NCBI GenBank assembly: GCA_013288945.1
Contig: JABDAZ010000001.1
Coordinates: forward strand, 26,001 to 90,000
Direction: 5' to 3'
Length of the DNA stretch: 64,000 bases
DNA from: Bacteroidota bacterium
GTDB taxonomy: Bacteria > Bacteroidota > Bacteroidia > Chitinophagales > Chitinophagaceae
The notes below the pieces were generated by a model, which was not told the DNA's origin, did no database searches, and saw only the letters and a list, made by a program, of their open reading frames with translations. This document shows positions 54,744 through 63,263 of this stretch, piece after piece (the first letter of the stretch is position 1; each line of letters starts with the position of its first letter). The translations under genes and the position numbers were made by a program.

Positions 54744-56099
54744 TTAAAACTTAAAAACTTTTCCATTCACCATCACTTCCTGCGTTGCTTCATCAAAGGT
54801 TGCTTTGTAACCTGTGCGCACAGCGGCATTCGTCATTATTGTTGCAATAGAATGCGAATAGCCAGCTTCAACAGGTGCATGAGGTTGTTTGCGGCTGCGC
54901 ACACATTCCATCCAATTGCGGACGTGGTTGGATGTAAGTACATCGCCGCCTGTATTTGCGGAGGCAACCACTTTTTCCTGCATGTCACTCAAACTTATTT
55001 CGGGCAACAAATTTGGTTTCATTCCCATCGCCGCAGCTTCACGCTCATGCAATCCACCGCGCGGAGAAATTTTATTTGTTATTAAATTTAATTCGCCACC
55101 ATTTGCATAATAAATTTCAGAAGGGTTTTCATCTCCATTATGCATGCGCGATGAAAATACAACCTGGAAATTTTTTTCATTTGTATCATCGCCATATTCA
55201 AAAACAGCACTTGTTGTATCCCAGTTTTGGCGGCCATCTTTCCATACATAAACGCCGCCATTTGCAACCACGCTTTTCGGATGTTTCAATCCGCTGAACC
55301 AATGCACAGTATCAATCTGATGGCTCATCCATTGTCCGGGCATGCCAGATGAATATGGCCAGAATAAACGAAACTCCAAATAATGCCTTGCATTAAAAGG
55401 TTCGTACGGACGGTTTAATAAATATCTTTTCCAGTCCGTATCTTCTTCTTTTAATTGCGGCACCAGCGCGGTTCTCCGCCATCTTCCGGGTTGGTTCACA
55501 TTCCATGTCAGTTCAACCATCGTGATGTTTCCAAACTTCCCTGATTGCACAAAATCTGCAGCAGCTTTATAATTCGGGCCGCTTCTTCTTTGCGATCCAA
55601 TCTGCACAATCTTGCCAGATTCTTTCACCGCTTTTAATGCCGCGCGGTTATCTTCCATCGTTTCTGCAAATGGTTTTTCTGCATACACATCGCAGCCGGC
55701 TTTTACGGCTTCAATCGTTAATAATGCATGTTGAAAATCTGCCGTGCTCATAAACACTGCATCAACAGTTTTTGAATTATACAGTTCATCATTATTACGA
55801 TACCCAATAACATCATGCTGCATTTTTTCTTTCCAAAATGCAGCGCCTTCTTCGCGGCGTTTTTTCCAAATGTCACTTACGCCAACAATATAAAAATTCA
55901 ATTCTTTATAGTGGTTCATAAAACTTGGCGCATGCGCATCTTTGTGCCTGTCGGAAAAACCAACAACACCAACACGCACACGATCATTCGCACCAATAAT
56001 TTTTCGGTAACTCTGCGCGCTAAAACCCATTGCGCCCAAATAAACGCCAGCACCTGTTAATGTAGTTTTCTTAATAAAATCTCTGCGAGAATTTTTCAT
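54744..56099 (-). CDS. Tat-exported Gfo/Idh/MocA-family oxidoreductase
   Basis: 451 residues. Twin-arginine signal MKNSRRDFIKKTTLTGAG, then the NAD-binding Rossmann domain (VRVGVVGFSDRHKDAHAPSF), catalytic VYAEKPFAETMEDN (EKP Lys about 150) and the C-terminal substrate domain with GMPGQWMSHQIDTVHWFSG. Exported Gfo/Idh proteins keep their cofactor bound, and some act as glycoside hydrolases by a redox mechanism (GH109-type) or as 3-keto-sugar enzymes. It is divergent from the DUF6807 gene, probably one sugar module separate from the 11-32 kb locus. Confidence 0.92.
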   Translation of the reverse strand: MKNSRRDFIKKTTLTGAGVYLGAMGFSAQSYRKIIGANDRVRVGVVGFSDRHKDAHAPSFMNHYKELNFYIVGVSDIWKKRREEGAAFWKEKMQHDVIGYRNNDELYNSKTVDAVFMSTADFQHALLTIEAVKAGCDVYAEKPFAETMEDNRAALKAVKESGKIVQIGSQRRSGPNYKAAADFVQSGKFGNITMVELTWNVNQPGRWRRTALVPQLKEEDTDWKRYLLNRPYEPFNARHYLEFRLFWPYSSGMPGQWMSHQIDTVHWFSGLKHPKSVVANGGVYVWKDGRQNWDTTSAVFEYGDDTNEKNFQVVFSSRMHNGDENPSEIYYANGGELNLITNKISPRGGLHEREAAAMGMKPNLLPEISLSDMQEKVVASANTGGDVLTSNHVRNWMECVRSRKQPHAPVEAGYSHSIATIMTNAAVRTGYKATFDEATQEVMVNGKVFKF

Positions 56100-56299
56100 G
56101 GCAATTTTATTTATTAATAAAAATTTTTTTAACCAATCGTTTGATTAATAATTCAGCTTCATTGGCGTCGCACTCTTGTACAGTTGATTCATCAATCGGC
56201 TGTGCGAACGCAAGGTGTTTTCGGTTTTTTAAAAGCAGCAATTAAAGTTATACATTTATTAAAACAGAAATGCTTCTATTTTTTATTAATACGTTTGAT

Positions 56300-57340
56300 A
56301 TGAAAAAGTATTTTCAACTCTTGCTCTTTGTTATTATTTCCAGTCAAATATTCGCGCAGCAAAAAAAATATTTTATTAATATACAGCAAGTTTCTGATCA
56401 GCAGAAAGTAATTATTAATGTAAATGATCAGTCATTTACCGAATTTATTTTTCCTGATAGTTTAGAAAAACCAGTTCTCTTTCCAATTTATGCACCTGAT
56501 GGAAACCTTGTCACGCGCGGGTTTCCGCTTGCACCGCGCGCCGGCGAACCAACTGATCATCCGCATCATTTTGGTTTGTGGTTCAATTATGAAAAAGTAA
56601 ACGGATTGGATTTCTGGAATAATTCTTACAACATTCCTGCAGATAAAAAACATTTATACGGATGGATAAGAACGAATAATATCACCCAAACAAAAAGCGG
56701 AGAAAAAGGATTATTAACCTACAACGCCAACTGGACAGATCAACAAAAAAATATTTTATTAATAGAATCAACCACATTTATTTTTTCAGCAAATAGCAAC
56801 GAACGCATTATTGATCGCACAACAACATTAATAGCGCAACAAGATGTTTTTTTTGAAGATACGAAAGATGGCATGTTGGGTTTGCGCATTGCGCATGAAC
56901 TGGAATTGCCCATAAAAGATGAAAGGCAATTTATAGATGATAAAGGAAATATTACAAAAGTTGCAGTAAGCGATAATTCCGCCGTTACAGGAAATTATTT
57001 AACCAGCGAAGGAAAACAAGGTGACAGCGCATGGGGAACGCGCGCAAAATGGTGTTTACTTTATGGCAAAAAAAATAATGATACCATTAGCATTGCAATA
57101 ATTGATAACCCGCAAAACCCCGGTTATCCTACATTCTGGCACGCGCGCGGTTATGGATTATTTGCTGCAAATACATTGGGACAAAAAATTTTCAGCAATG
57201 GAAAACTGGAATTGAATTTCAAATTAAAGAAAGGCGAATCAGCAACATTCCGTTACCGCATTGTAATTGCATCTGGCAAACAAAAAATTTCAATTGATCG
57301 CATTAATAAATTATCCGACGAATTTGCAAAAGTGAAATAG
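56300..57340 (+). CDS. DUF6807 (PmoA-like) exported protein
   Basis: 346 residues from ATG 56300 (MKKYFQLLLFVIISSQIFAQ, signal peptide); an ATG 30 bases upstream is in frame but adds a poor extension. Family marks: GFPLAPRAGEPTDHPHHFGLWF, YEKVNGLDFWNN and FWHARGYGLFAANTLGQKIF. DUF6807 proteins are found next to Gfo/Idh genes in sugar loci and are thought to be carbohydrate-active; the activity is not established. Divergent from the 54744 gene with about 200 bases between. Confidence 0.85.
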   Translation: MKKYFQLLLFVIISSQIFAQQKKYFINIQQVSDQQKVIINVNDQSFTEFIFPDSLEKPVLFPIYAPDGNLVTRGFPLAPRAGEPTDHPHHFGLWFNYEKVNGLDFWNNSYNIPADKKHLYGWIRTNNITQTKSGEKGLLTYNANWTDQQKNILLIESTTFIFSANSNERIIDRTTTLIAQQDVFFEDTKDGMLGLRIAHELELPIKDERQFIDDKGNITKVAVSDNSAVTGNYLTSEGKQGDSAWGTRAKWCLLYGKKNNDTISIAIIDNPQNPGYPTFWHARGYGLFAANTLGQKIFSNGKLELNFKLKKGESATFRYRIVIASGKQKISIDRINKLSDEFAKVK

Positions 57341-57419
57341 CAAATTCATTCATATAAATTTTATTTGCAGTACTTACAAAAGTGCTAATTTTAGCGCCTT
57401 AACTTAAATCTTAAAAAAT

Positions 57420-57989
57420 ATGAAAAGGTCGAGTATTATTATTATAGCAGTGTTGGCTATACTTGTTATTTGGGGTATTTCACTTCGTAACGGTTTTGCT
57501 ACGGCATCAGCAGGCATTGATGGAAAATGGGGCGATGTTGAAAAAACCTATCAGCGTAAAAAGAATATTTATGATAACGTGGTTGCAACAATTAAAGGCG
57601 CCGCACGCAATGAAGATACAACGCTTATAAAAATTGTGCAGATGCGTTCAAAGGTTCCTGATATCAGCCCTGCATCTTCGCCAGAACAAGTTGCTGCTGC
57701 CGACAAACAATTAAACAGCATCGGCCGCGCAGCGCTTAATATTAATATAGAAGCGTATCCGACTTTGCAGGCAACTGGTTTATATAAAGATTTACAGGCT
57801 CAAATTGAAGGCACTGAAAACCGCGTAACTGTTGCCATTGGCGATTGGAACCAGGCGATTACAGATTACAATACCAAGCTGGTAACCTTCCCTGCAAATA
57901 TTGTTGCAGGTATTTTCGGATATCATAAAAAAGCAAACTTCAAATCCGATGAAGGCGCGAAAGATACTAAAGTTGATTTCGGAAGCTGA
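57420..57989 (+). CDS. lemA: LemA family protein
   Basis: 189 residues. One N-terminal membrane helix (SIIIIAVLAILVIWGISL) and a long helical bundle with the family's WGDVEKTYQRKKNIYDNVVATIKGAA and YNTKLVTFPANIVAGIFGYHKKANFKSDE. LemA proteins stand with TPM-domain genes in many bacteria, as here, and may act in envelope stress or membrane protein maintenance. First gene of a three-gene operon. Confidence 0.93.
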   Translation: MKRSSIIIIAVLAILVIWGISLRNGFATASAGIDGKWGDVEKTYQRKKNIYDNVVATIKGAARNEDTTLIKIVQMRSKVPDISPASSPEQVAAADKQLNSIGRAALNINIEAYPTLQATGLYKDLQAQIEGTENRVTVAIGDWNQAITDYNTKLVTFPANIVAGIFGYHKKANFKSDEGAKDTKVDFGS

Positions 57990-58006
57990 TAAAAAAGATG
58001 TTAGAT

Positions 58007-58046
58007 GTGAGAAGTAAGATGATGATTTTTTCATCTTACTTCTCAC
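58007..58046. repeat. Perfect 16-base inverted repeat between lemA and the TPM gene
   Basis: GTGAGAAGTAAGATGA (58007-58022) and TCATCTTACTTCTCAC (58031-58046) with an eight-base loop. It has no T-run after it. It may be a mobile REP-like hairpin or an intercistronic mRNA stabiliser, and it shows that an ATG at 57998 is not the true start of the next gene. Confidence 0.75.
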
Positions 58047-58090
58047 AAATTGCTTTTTACAAACAACATCACATTAATAAAACAAACTCA

Positions 58091-58552
58091 TTGAGTTTAT
58101 TTTCCTTTTTAAAAAAGAAACCATTTTTTTCTGCTGAAGAGCAGGAGAAAATTGTGCATGCCATTGCAACGGCAGAAAAACAAACGAGTGGTGAAATACG
58201 TGTATTCGTAGAAAGCCATTGCCGCTTTGTTGATCCGGTTGACCGCGCAGCAGAAGCCTTTTTTGGTTTGAAGATGGAAAACACGGCAGCGCGAAACGCA
58301 GTGCTGGTGTATGTTGCAATGAAAGATCGCCAGCTTGCATTATTGGGCGATAAAGGCATTCATGAAAAAGTGGGAGATGTTTTCTGGAATGAAAAAGTGA
58401 AACTTATGCTGTCGCATTTTAATAAACAAAATTATGCGGAAGGTTTGGTGCATATTATTTCAGAAATCGGCGAAGCATTAAAAACCAATTTTCCCTACGA
58501 TGAAGCAACGGATAAAAATGAATTACCGGATGATATTGTGTTTGGAAGATAA
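58091..58552 (+). CDS. TPM-domain protein (TTG start)
   Basis: 153 residues when started at TTG 58091 (SLFSFLKKKPFFSAEEQEKI), which matches the usual start of this family. The longer frame from ATG 57998 would include the 16-base inverted repeat. TPM domain (about 15-130) with SGEIRVFVESHC, RNAVLVYVAMKDRQLALLGDKG and VFWNEKVKLML. Soluble, cytoplasmic by sequence. Partner of lemA and of the second TPM protein; role unknown, possibly membrane-protein quality control. Confidence 0.85.
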   Translation: MSLFSFLKKKPFFSAEEQEKIVHAIATAEKQTSGEIRVFVESHCRFVDPVDRAAEAFFGLKMENTAARNAVLVYVAMKDRQLALLGDKGIHEKVGDVFWNEKVKLMLSHFNKQNYAEGLVHIISEIGEALKTNFPYDEATDKNELPDDIVFGR

Positions 58553-58569
58553 ACCAGCGAAATAATTTA

Positions 58570-59364
58570 ATGAAAAAGCTTTTATCATTATTATTAATAT
58601 TTTCATTTCTTCTTGCACATGCGCAGGATATTCCGCCAAAGCCAAACCCGGCGCGGCTTGTTAATGATGTGGCGCATGTGATGACTGCCGATCAAATAAA
58701 TTCCCTCGAACAAAAATTGGTTGCTTATGACGATAGCACATCGATACAAATTGTTGTGGTAACTGTACAATCAACCAATGATTATCCAATTGATGATTAT
58801 GCATTAAAAATTTTGCGCGACTGGGGCGTTGGAAATAAAAAAACAAACAATGGTTTGGTAATTGTTGCTGCAATAAAAGATCACAAAGTTTTTATTGCAA
58901 CAGGTTATGGAATGGAAGGCGCAGTGCCCGATATAACTGCGCACCAGATTATTGAAAATGAAATAACACCAGCTTTTAAACAAGGCGATTATTATAGCGG
59001 ATTCAATAATGGCGCCGATGCAATCATCAAAGCATCAGCCGGAGAATATAAAGCGCCGACTGGTTATGCCAATCGTGGAAAAGGTGGTTCAGGAGTTGGC
59101 ATTTTTGCATTTATGATAATTATTGTCGTAATTATTTTAATAATATCACGCATTGGCGGTGGCGGCGGAAGCGGTGGTGGCGGGCTTTTCAGCGGTTCAG
59201 GAATATTGCCTTTTATCATTGGCAACATGATAGGAAGCGGAGGCCGCGGTGGTTGGTCTGGTGGAGGCGGCGGTGGCGGCTGGTCAGGCGGCGGCGGAGG
59301 TGGTGGCTTCGGCGGATTCGGCGGTGGAAGCGGCGGCGGCGGCGGCGCTGGCGGAAGTTGGTAA
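58570..59364 (+). CDS. TPM-domain membrane protein with Gly-rich tail (YgcG-like)
   Basis: 264 residues. Signal peptide (LLSLLLIFSFLLAHAQ), TPM domain (about 25-150; LVNDVAHVMTADQINSLEQK, KIFLIVVVTV-type core, GTGYGMEGAVPD), a membrane helix (about 173-195, IFAFMIIIVVIILIISRIGG) and a long Gly/Ser/Trp-rich tail (WSGGGGGGG repeats). This is the classic partner of LemA. Starts 17 bases after the first TPM gene. A palindromic terminator follows. Confidence 0.92.
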   Translation: MKKLLSLLLIFSFLLAHAQDIPPKPNPARLVNDVAHVMTADQINSLEQKLVAYDDSTSIQIVVVTVQSTNDYPIDDYALKILRDWGVGNKKTNNGLVIVAAIKDHKVFIATGYGMEGAVPDITAHQIIENEITPAFKQGDYYSGFNNGADAIIKASAGEYKAPTGYANRGKGGSGVGIFAFMIIIVVIILIISRIGGGGGSGGGGLFSGSGILPFIIGNMIGSGGRGGWSGGGGGGGWSGGGGGGGFGGFGGGSGGGGGAGGSW

Positions 59365-59420
59365 GCAATGGCAAGTATGTAGCCGATTTTTTAGCAAAAT
59401 TTATAAATAGATTAAACCAA

Positions 59421-59455
59421 AAAAGCCATTCAAAATTTTGAATGGCTTTTTTTTT
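59421..59455. terminator. Bidirectional terminator between convergent genes
   Basis: Perfect 30-base palindrome (15-base arms, core CATTCAAAATTTTGAATG) at 59421-59450, then a T-run. It separates the TPM operon from the minus-strand peptidase gene, and the A-run on the left lets it work from either side. Confidence 0.85.
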
Positions 59456-59478
59456 GATAATATTTATAAAATTATTTT

Positions 59479-61956
59479 TTATTTAATTTTCGATTTTATA
59501 TAATCTGCTTGTTCTTTTAAGCCGGCGGCTTCTTTTTTATCTGCTATTGGTTTTAATATGTTGTTATTAATAACAGGATCTGTTTGTGCGCGTACACTTG
59601 CGGGAATGGCGTTTCTGAATTCTATAATATCGTCAATGCCGCGTTTTACTTTATCTGTGTTTTGCACTTTTGATATTAATACCGCGTAAGATTGCAGGAA
59701 ATTAAATTTGCTTTGCGTTACGGGCATTGCTTCAAAACTTTTTGTGATGGCATCAAAGCTTGATTCATCACCATATTTTATTAATACACCAGAAATGGAT
59801 GAAGACAATTTTCCTTTTGCTGGTTGTACAGATAATCTTTTTGCCTCTGAAAATGCAGTTGTACTATCCAATGCTGATAAGGCTTCCAGCGCGCTTCCTG
59901 ATACACTATATGATGAATCATTAACGGCTTTTAAAAACAAAGGTTTGTAATCTGCCTTATTATATTTTCCTAATAATTCAATTGCTTTTGCACGAACGAT
60001 TGAACGTGGATCGGTTTTCGCAATGTCATTAATAATTGGTTCTGCAGTTTGTTTGATGGCATCTTTTTTAAGATCTAATTTTCCCAATGTATAATTTCTT
60101 AAGCCTGAAAATTTATCTTTTAATGCAAGCATTAATAATGCAACCGCTTTTGAATCGTCCTGATTTTTTGCGCAATAATCAATTGCTTCACGCCGATCTA
60201 AATACAACGCTGCATGTTTGTATTGATGAATAAAATTATCAAGCGTTTTGTTGTCAACTTTTTCGCACAATAAAGTTTTATCTCCATCAACATTTATTAA
60301 ATCTGGTTTTATAGAATATGCAAAACTGAATGTATCTGCTTTGTTTTCTATCCAAACTTTATGACGGTATTTTTGTGAGCCATTATAAATATCAATCGCA
60401 ACAGGCATTTTAAAAAACTTGTCGCCATCCTGCGTTTGATTAATAATCACCTTCACATTTTTTGCAGCATCATCATATACATAATCAATATTTAATTTCG
60501 GATGGCCGCTTCCATAATACCATTCATTCCAAAACCAATTTAAATCCTGTCCTGTAATTTCTTCAAAAGCCAAGCGAAGATTGTGCGCTTCGGCAGATTT
60601 AAATTTATTGGTTGTTAAATAAAGATTTAATGATTTAAAAAATGCGCTGTCGCCAACATAGTTGCGCAGCATATTTAAAATGCGCCCGCCTTTTGAATAC
60701 GTTACTGCATCAAACACATCTTCTTTATCAGCATAATAAAAACGTACTAAATTTTTTGTAGTGTTTTCGGGTTGGCCAAGATACGTTTGCATGCCTTCAA
60801 AATTCACGGCATCACCTTTATCTTTTCCATATTTATATTCATTCCATAATACTTCACTGTAGTCTGCAAAAGATTCATTTAGTGTAAGATTGCTCCAGCT
60901 TTCTGTTGTTACCAAATCACCAAACCATTGGTGAAATAGTTCATGTGCAATTACATCTTCCCATGAGTTGCCATCTGTTAATTCGCGCGCATCTTGCTGT
61001 GCACTTTCCTGGTGCAAGGTTGATGTTGTATTTTCCATTGCACCACTTACATAATCACGTCCAACAATCTGATCATATTTTACCCAGGGAAAATCAATTC
61101 CGGTAATGCGTGAATAAAATGCAATCATTTCAGGCGTGTTGCCAAAAATTCTTTTTGCAACGGAAGCGTATTCTTTTTCAACATAATAGTTTACATCTTT
61201 TCCTTTATAACTATCTTTAATAATTGCATAATCGCCCACGCCCATAAAAAATAAATATGGCGCATGTGGCAATTCCATTTTCCAATCGTCAGTGCGTGTG
61301 CCATCTGCATTTTTTTTCTGGCTAATCATTTTTCCGTTTGATAAAGTCACATATTTATCAGGAACGGTCATTATAATTTCTTCCGTAGTTTTTTGATTTG
61401 GTTTATCAATCGTCGGGAACCACGCTGAGTTTGCTTCTGTTTCACCTTGCGTCCATATTTGTGTTGGTTTATTTTTTTCTTCGCCTTTAGGATTAATAAA
61501 GTATAAACCTTTCGCATCAGTAATTGCCGCGCTTCCTTCTACTTTTAATTCATTTGGTTTAGAAGTATAGTCAATATAAACCGTATAATTTTCCGTGTTT
61601 TTATATGTTTTATCTAAATGGATATGCAGCATCATTCCATCATATTCATATTTTAAAGTAGTATTATTTTCACCTTTTACAATGGCAATTTTTTTAATGT
61701 CCATTCCCTTTGCATCAAGCATTAATGAGTCGGTTGCGTAATAATGTGGTTTTAAAGTAATCCACGCTTTTCCGTACATGTAAGATTTATCGTAATCAAA
61801 TTTTACATCCAGTTTTGTGTGAATGAGATCATTAATTTTTGGTGATGATGATCTGTAAATTTTTTTCCAGGATTCATCTTTTGATTCCTGTGCAGGTTGG
61901 GCAAACAAAGCAATGCCGGTTAGCATCGTTAGCAAGAAGAAGATTGTTTTTTTCAT
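59479..61956 (-). CDS. M1-family zinc aminopeptidase, exported
   Basis: 825 residues with a signal peptide (KKTIFFLLTMLTGIALFAQ). N-terminal beta-sandwich, then the catalytic domain with GAMEN (305-309, substrate N-terminus binding), HELFH (338-342) and the third zinc ligand Glu361 in LNESFAD. The C-terminal part (about 600-825) has HEAT-like helical repeats (TDPRSIVRAKAIELLGKY, DSSYSVSGSALEALSAL). A periplasmic aminopeptidase acting on peptides taken up or released. Monocistronic. Confidence 0.95.
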   Translation of the reverse strand: MKKTIFFLLTMLTGIALFAQPAQESKDESWKKIYRSSSPKINDLIHTKLDVKFDYDKSYMYGKAWITLKPHYYATDSLMLDAKGMDIKKIAIVKGENNTTLKYEYDGMMLHIHLDKTYKNTENYTVYIDYTSKPNELKVEGSAAITDAKGLYFINPKGEEKNKPTQIWTQGETEANSAWFPTIDKPNQKTTEEIIMTVPDKYVTLSNGKMISQKKNADGTRTDDWKMELPHAPYLFFMGVGDYAIIKDSYKGKDVNYYVEKEYASVAKRIFGNTPEMIAFYSRITGIDFPWVKYDQIVGRDYVSGAMENTTSTLHQESAQQDARELTDGNSWEDVIAHELFHQWFGDLVTTESWSNLTLNESFADYSEVLWNEYKYGKDKGDAVNFEGMQTYLGQPENTTKNLVRFYYADKEDVFDAVTYSKGGRILNMLRNYVGDSAFFKSLNLYLTTNKFKSAEAHNLRLAFEEITGQDLNWFWNEWYYGSGHPKLNIDYVYDDAAKNVKVIINQTQDGDKFFKMPVAIDIYNGSQKYRHKVWIENKADTFSFAYSIKPDLINVDGDKTLLCEKVDNKTLDNFIHQYKHAALYLDRREAIDYCAKNQDDSKAVALLMLALKDKFSGLRNYTLGKLDLKKDAIKQTAEPIINDIAKTDPRSIVRAKAIELLGKYNKADYKPLFLKAVNDSSYSVSGSALEALSALDSTTAFSEAKRLSVQPAKGKLSSSISGVLIKYGDESSFDAITKSFEAMPVTQSKFNFLQSYAVLISKVQNTDKVKRGIDDIIEFRNAIPASVRAQTDPVINNNILKPIADKKEAAGLKEQADYIKSKIK

Positions 61957-62074
61957 ATAAAATATTTGTGAGGCGCAAAGATAACTGTTACCAACTTTTG
62001 CATATAAAATTTGTATAAATGGTTAAACAGCCAAAGCATTTAATTAGATTTGCAGGAAGAATATTAATACACTT

Positions 62075-63232
62075 ATGTCAAAAACCGCTTTCCTTACATT
62101 ATTGGTTTTATTAACGGCAAAATGTTATCCGCAAAAAAATTATTCCGTTTTCATTTTAAATAATAGCAAAAATTATTTTGTAAAGAATGATGCTGAAACG
62201 AGCAACATTTATTCTTTCAAAAATTTTATTAATGCCGATACAATTCCAAAAACAGAAAAAAAAGATGATGCATTTTCGAGATTAATGGCAGGCGTTGTAA
62301 ATGATACAGCCATCTTATACAATTCTTATGTTGATGTTATTCCAAAAAAAGATACAGCAAAATCAGAACCTGCAAAAAAAGCTGTTTCGAAAGCTGATAA
62401 TAAAATTCCACCTGTTTCAAAAAAAGATACGGCAAAAAGTGAAGTTGTAAAAAAACAAGTTGCAAAAGTTGATTCTTCATTTACTGTTTCATTATCACAA
62501 AGAAATAAAACCGACAGTTTCAAAAAAGAAACTGCTGTTATTAATAAAGAAGAAAAGAAAATTGATTCGCCGCAAACCCAACGCCGGCAAGTGTTTGCAG
62601 AAAAATTGTTTGAACAGAAAAACGATTCATCTCTTCAGTTAATTTATGCGGCTATTAATAAAGATGGAAAACGCGATACCGTTTTTATGGTTATCCCTTT
62701 AGAAAAAGAAGCTATTAATAAACCACAAACCGATACGATTAAAAAAATTGCTGAAACAATAATTCCGAAAAAAGATAGTGTAAAAGAGTTGCCAAAAGAT
62801 ACATCGCTTACATTGATAAAACCAGAAGAAAAAGCAATTGCTCCGCAGCAAACAATTGCAAAAGCTACTGACAGTATTAAAAAAGATACATTAATAGCTC
62901 AAAAAAATAGCGCTCCAAAAACTGTTGTTGCAAATACCAATTGTAAAATAATGGCAACGGATTATGATGTAGATAAACTGCGTGTAAAAATGCTTGCAGC
63001 AGAAAATGAAGATGACAAAATACTTGCAGCAAGAAAAATTTTCAGGACAAAATGTTTTACCACCAACCAGGTAAAAGCGCTGAGCGAAGTTTTTCCTACA
63101 GATGAAGGCCGTTATAGATTGTTTGACACTGCATATCCGTTTGTTTCAGATTATGCAAATTATTCGCAGCTTTCTGTGCTGCTCACCAGCAAATATTATT
63201 CAGATCGGTTTAATGTGATGATTAAGCAATAA
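62075..63232 (+). CDS. Exported DUF4476 protein with Lys/Asp/Thr-rich linker
   Basis: 385 residues. Signal peptide (LTLLVLLTAKCYP), a long low-complexity region (about 70-290) with repeated PKKDTAKSE- and DSIKKDT-like units, and a C-terminal DUF4476 domain (about 290-385; CKIMATDYDVDKLRVKMLAA, CFTTNQVKALSEVFPTDEGR, LFDTAYPFVSDYANY). The function of DUF4476 is unknown. The repetitive linker suggests a tether that lets the domain reach away from the membrane. No lipobox is clear. Confidence 0.85.
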   Translation: MSKTAFLTLLVLLTAKCYPQKNYSVFILNNSKNYFVKNDAETSNIYSFKNFINADTIPKTEKKDDAFSRLMAGVVNDTAILYNSYVDVIPKKDTAKSEPAKKAVSKADNKIPPVSKKDTAKSEVVKKQVAKVDSSFTVSLSQRNKTDSFKKETAVINKEEKKIDSPQTQRRQVFAEKLFEQKNDSSLQLIYAAINKDGKRDTVFMVIPLEKEAINKPQTDTIKKIAETIIPKKDSVKELPKDTSLTLIKPEEKAIAPQQTIAKATDSIKKDTLIAQKNSAPKTVVANTNCKIMATDYDVDKLRVKMLAAENEDDKILAARKIFRTKCFTTNQVKALSEVFPTDEGRYRLFDTAYPFVSDYANYSQLSVLLTSKYYSDRFNVMIKQ

Positions 63233-63263
63233 TCTGCGCAGCTATTCCGCATAATAAATAAAT

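Noticed and set aside
57998..58090. ATG start of the first TPM protein at 57998
   Set aside because: The extra 31 residues are encoded by a perfect 16-base inverted repeat and are unlike the family N-terminus.
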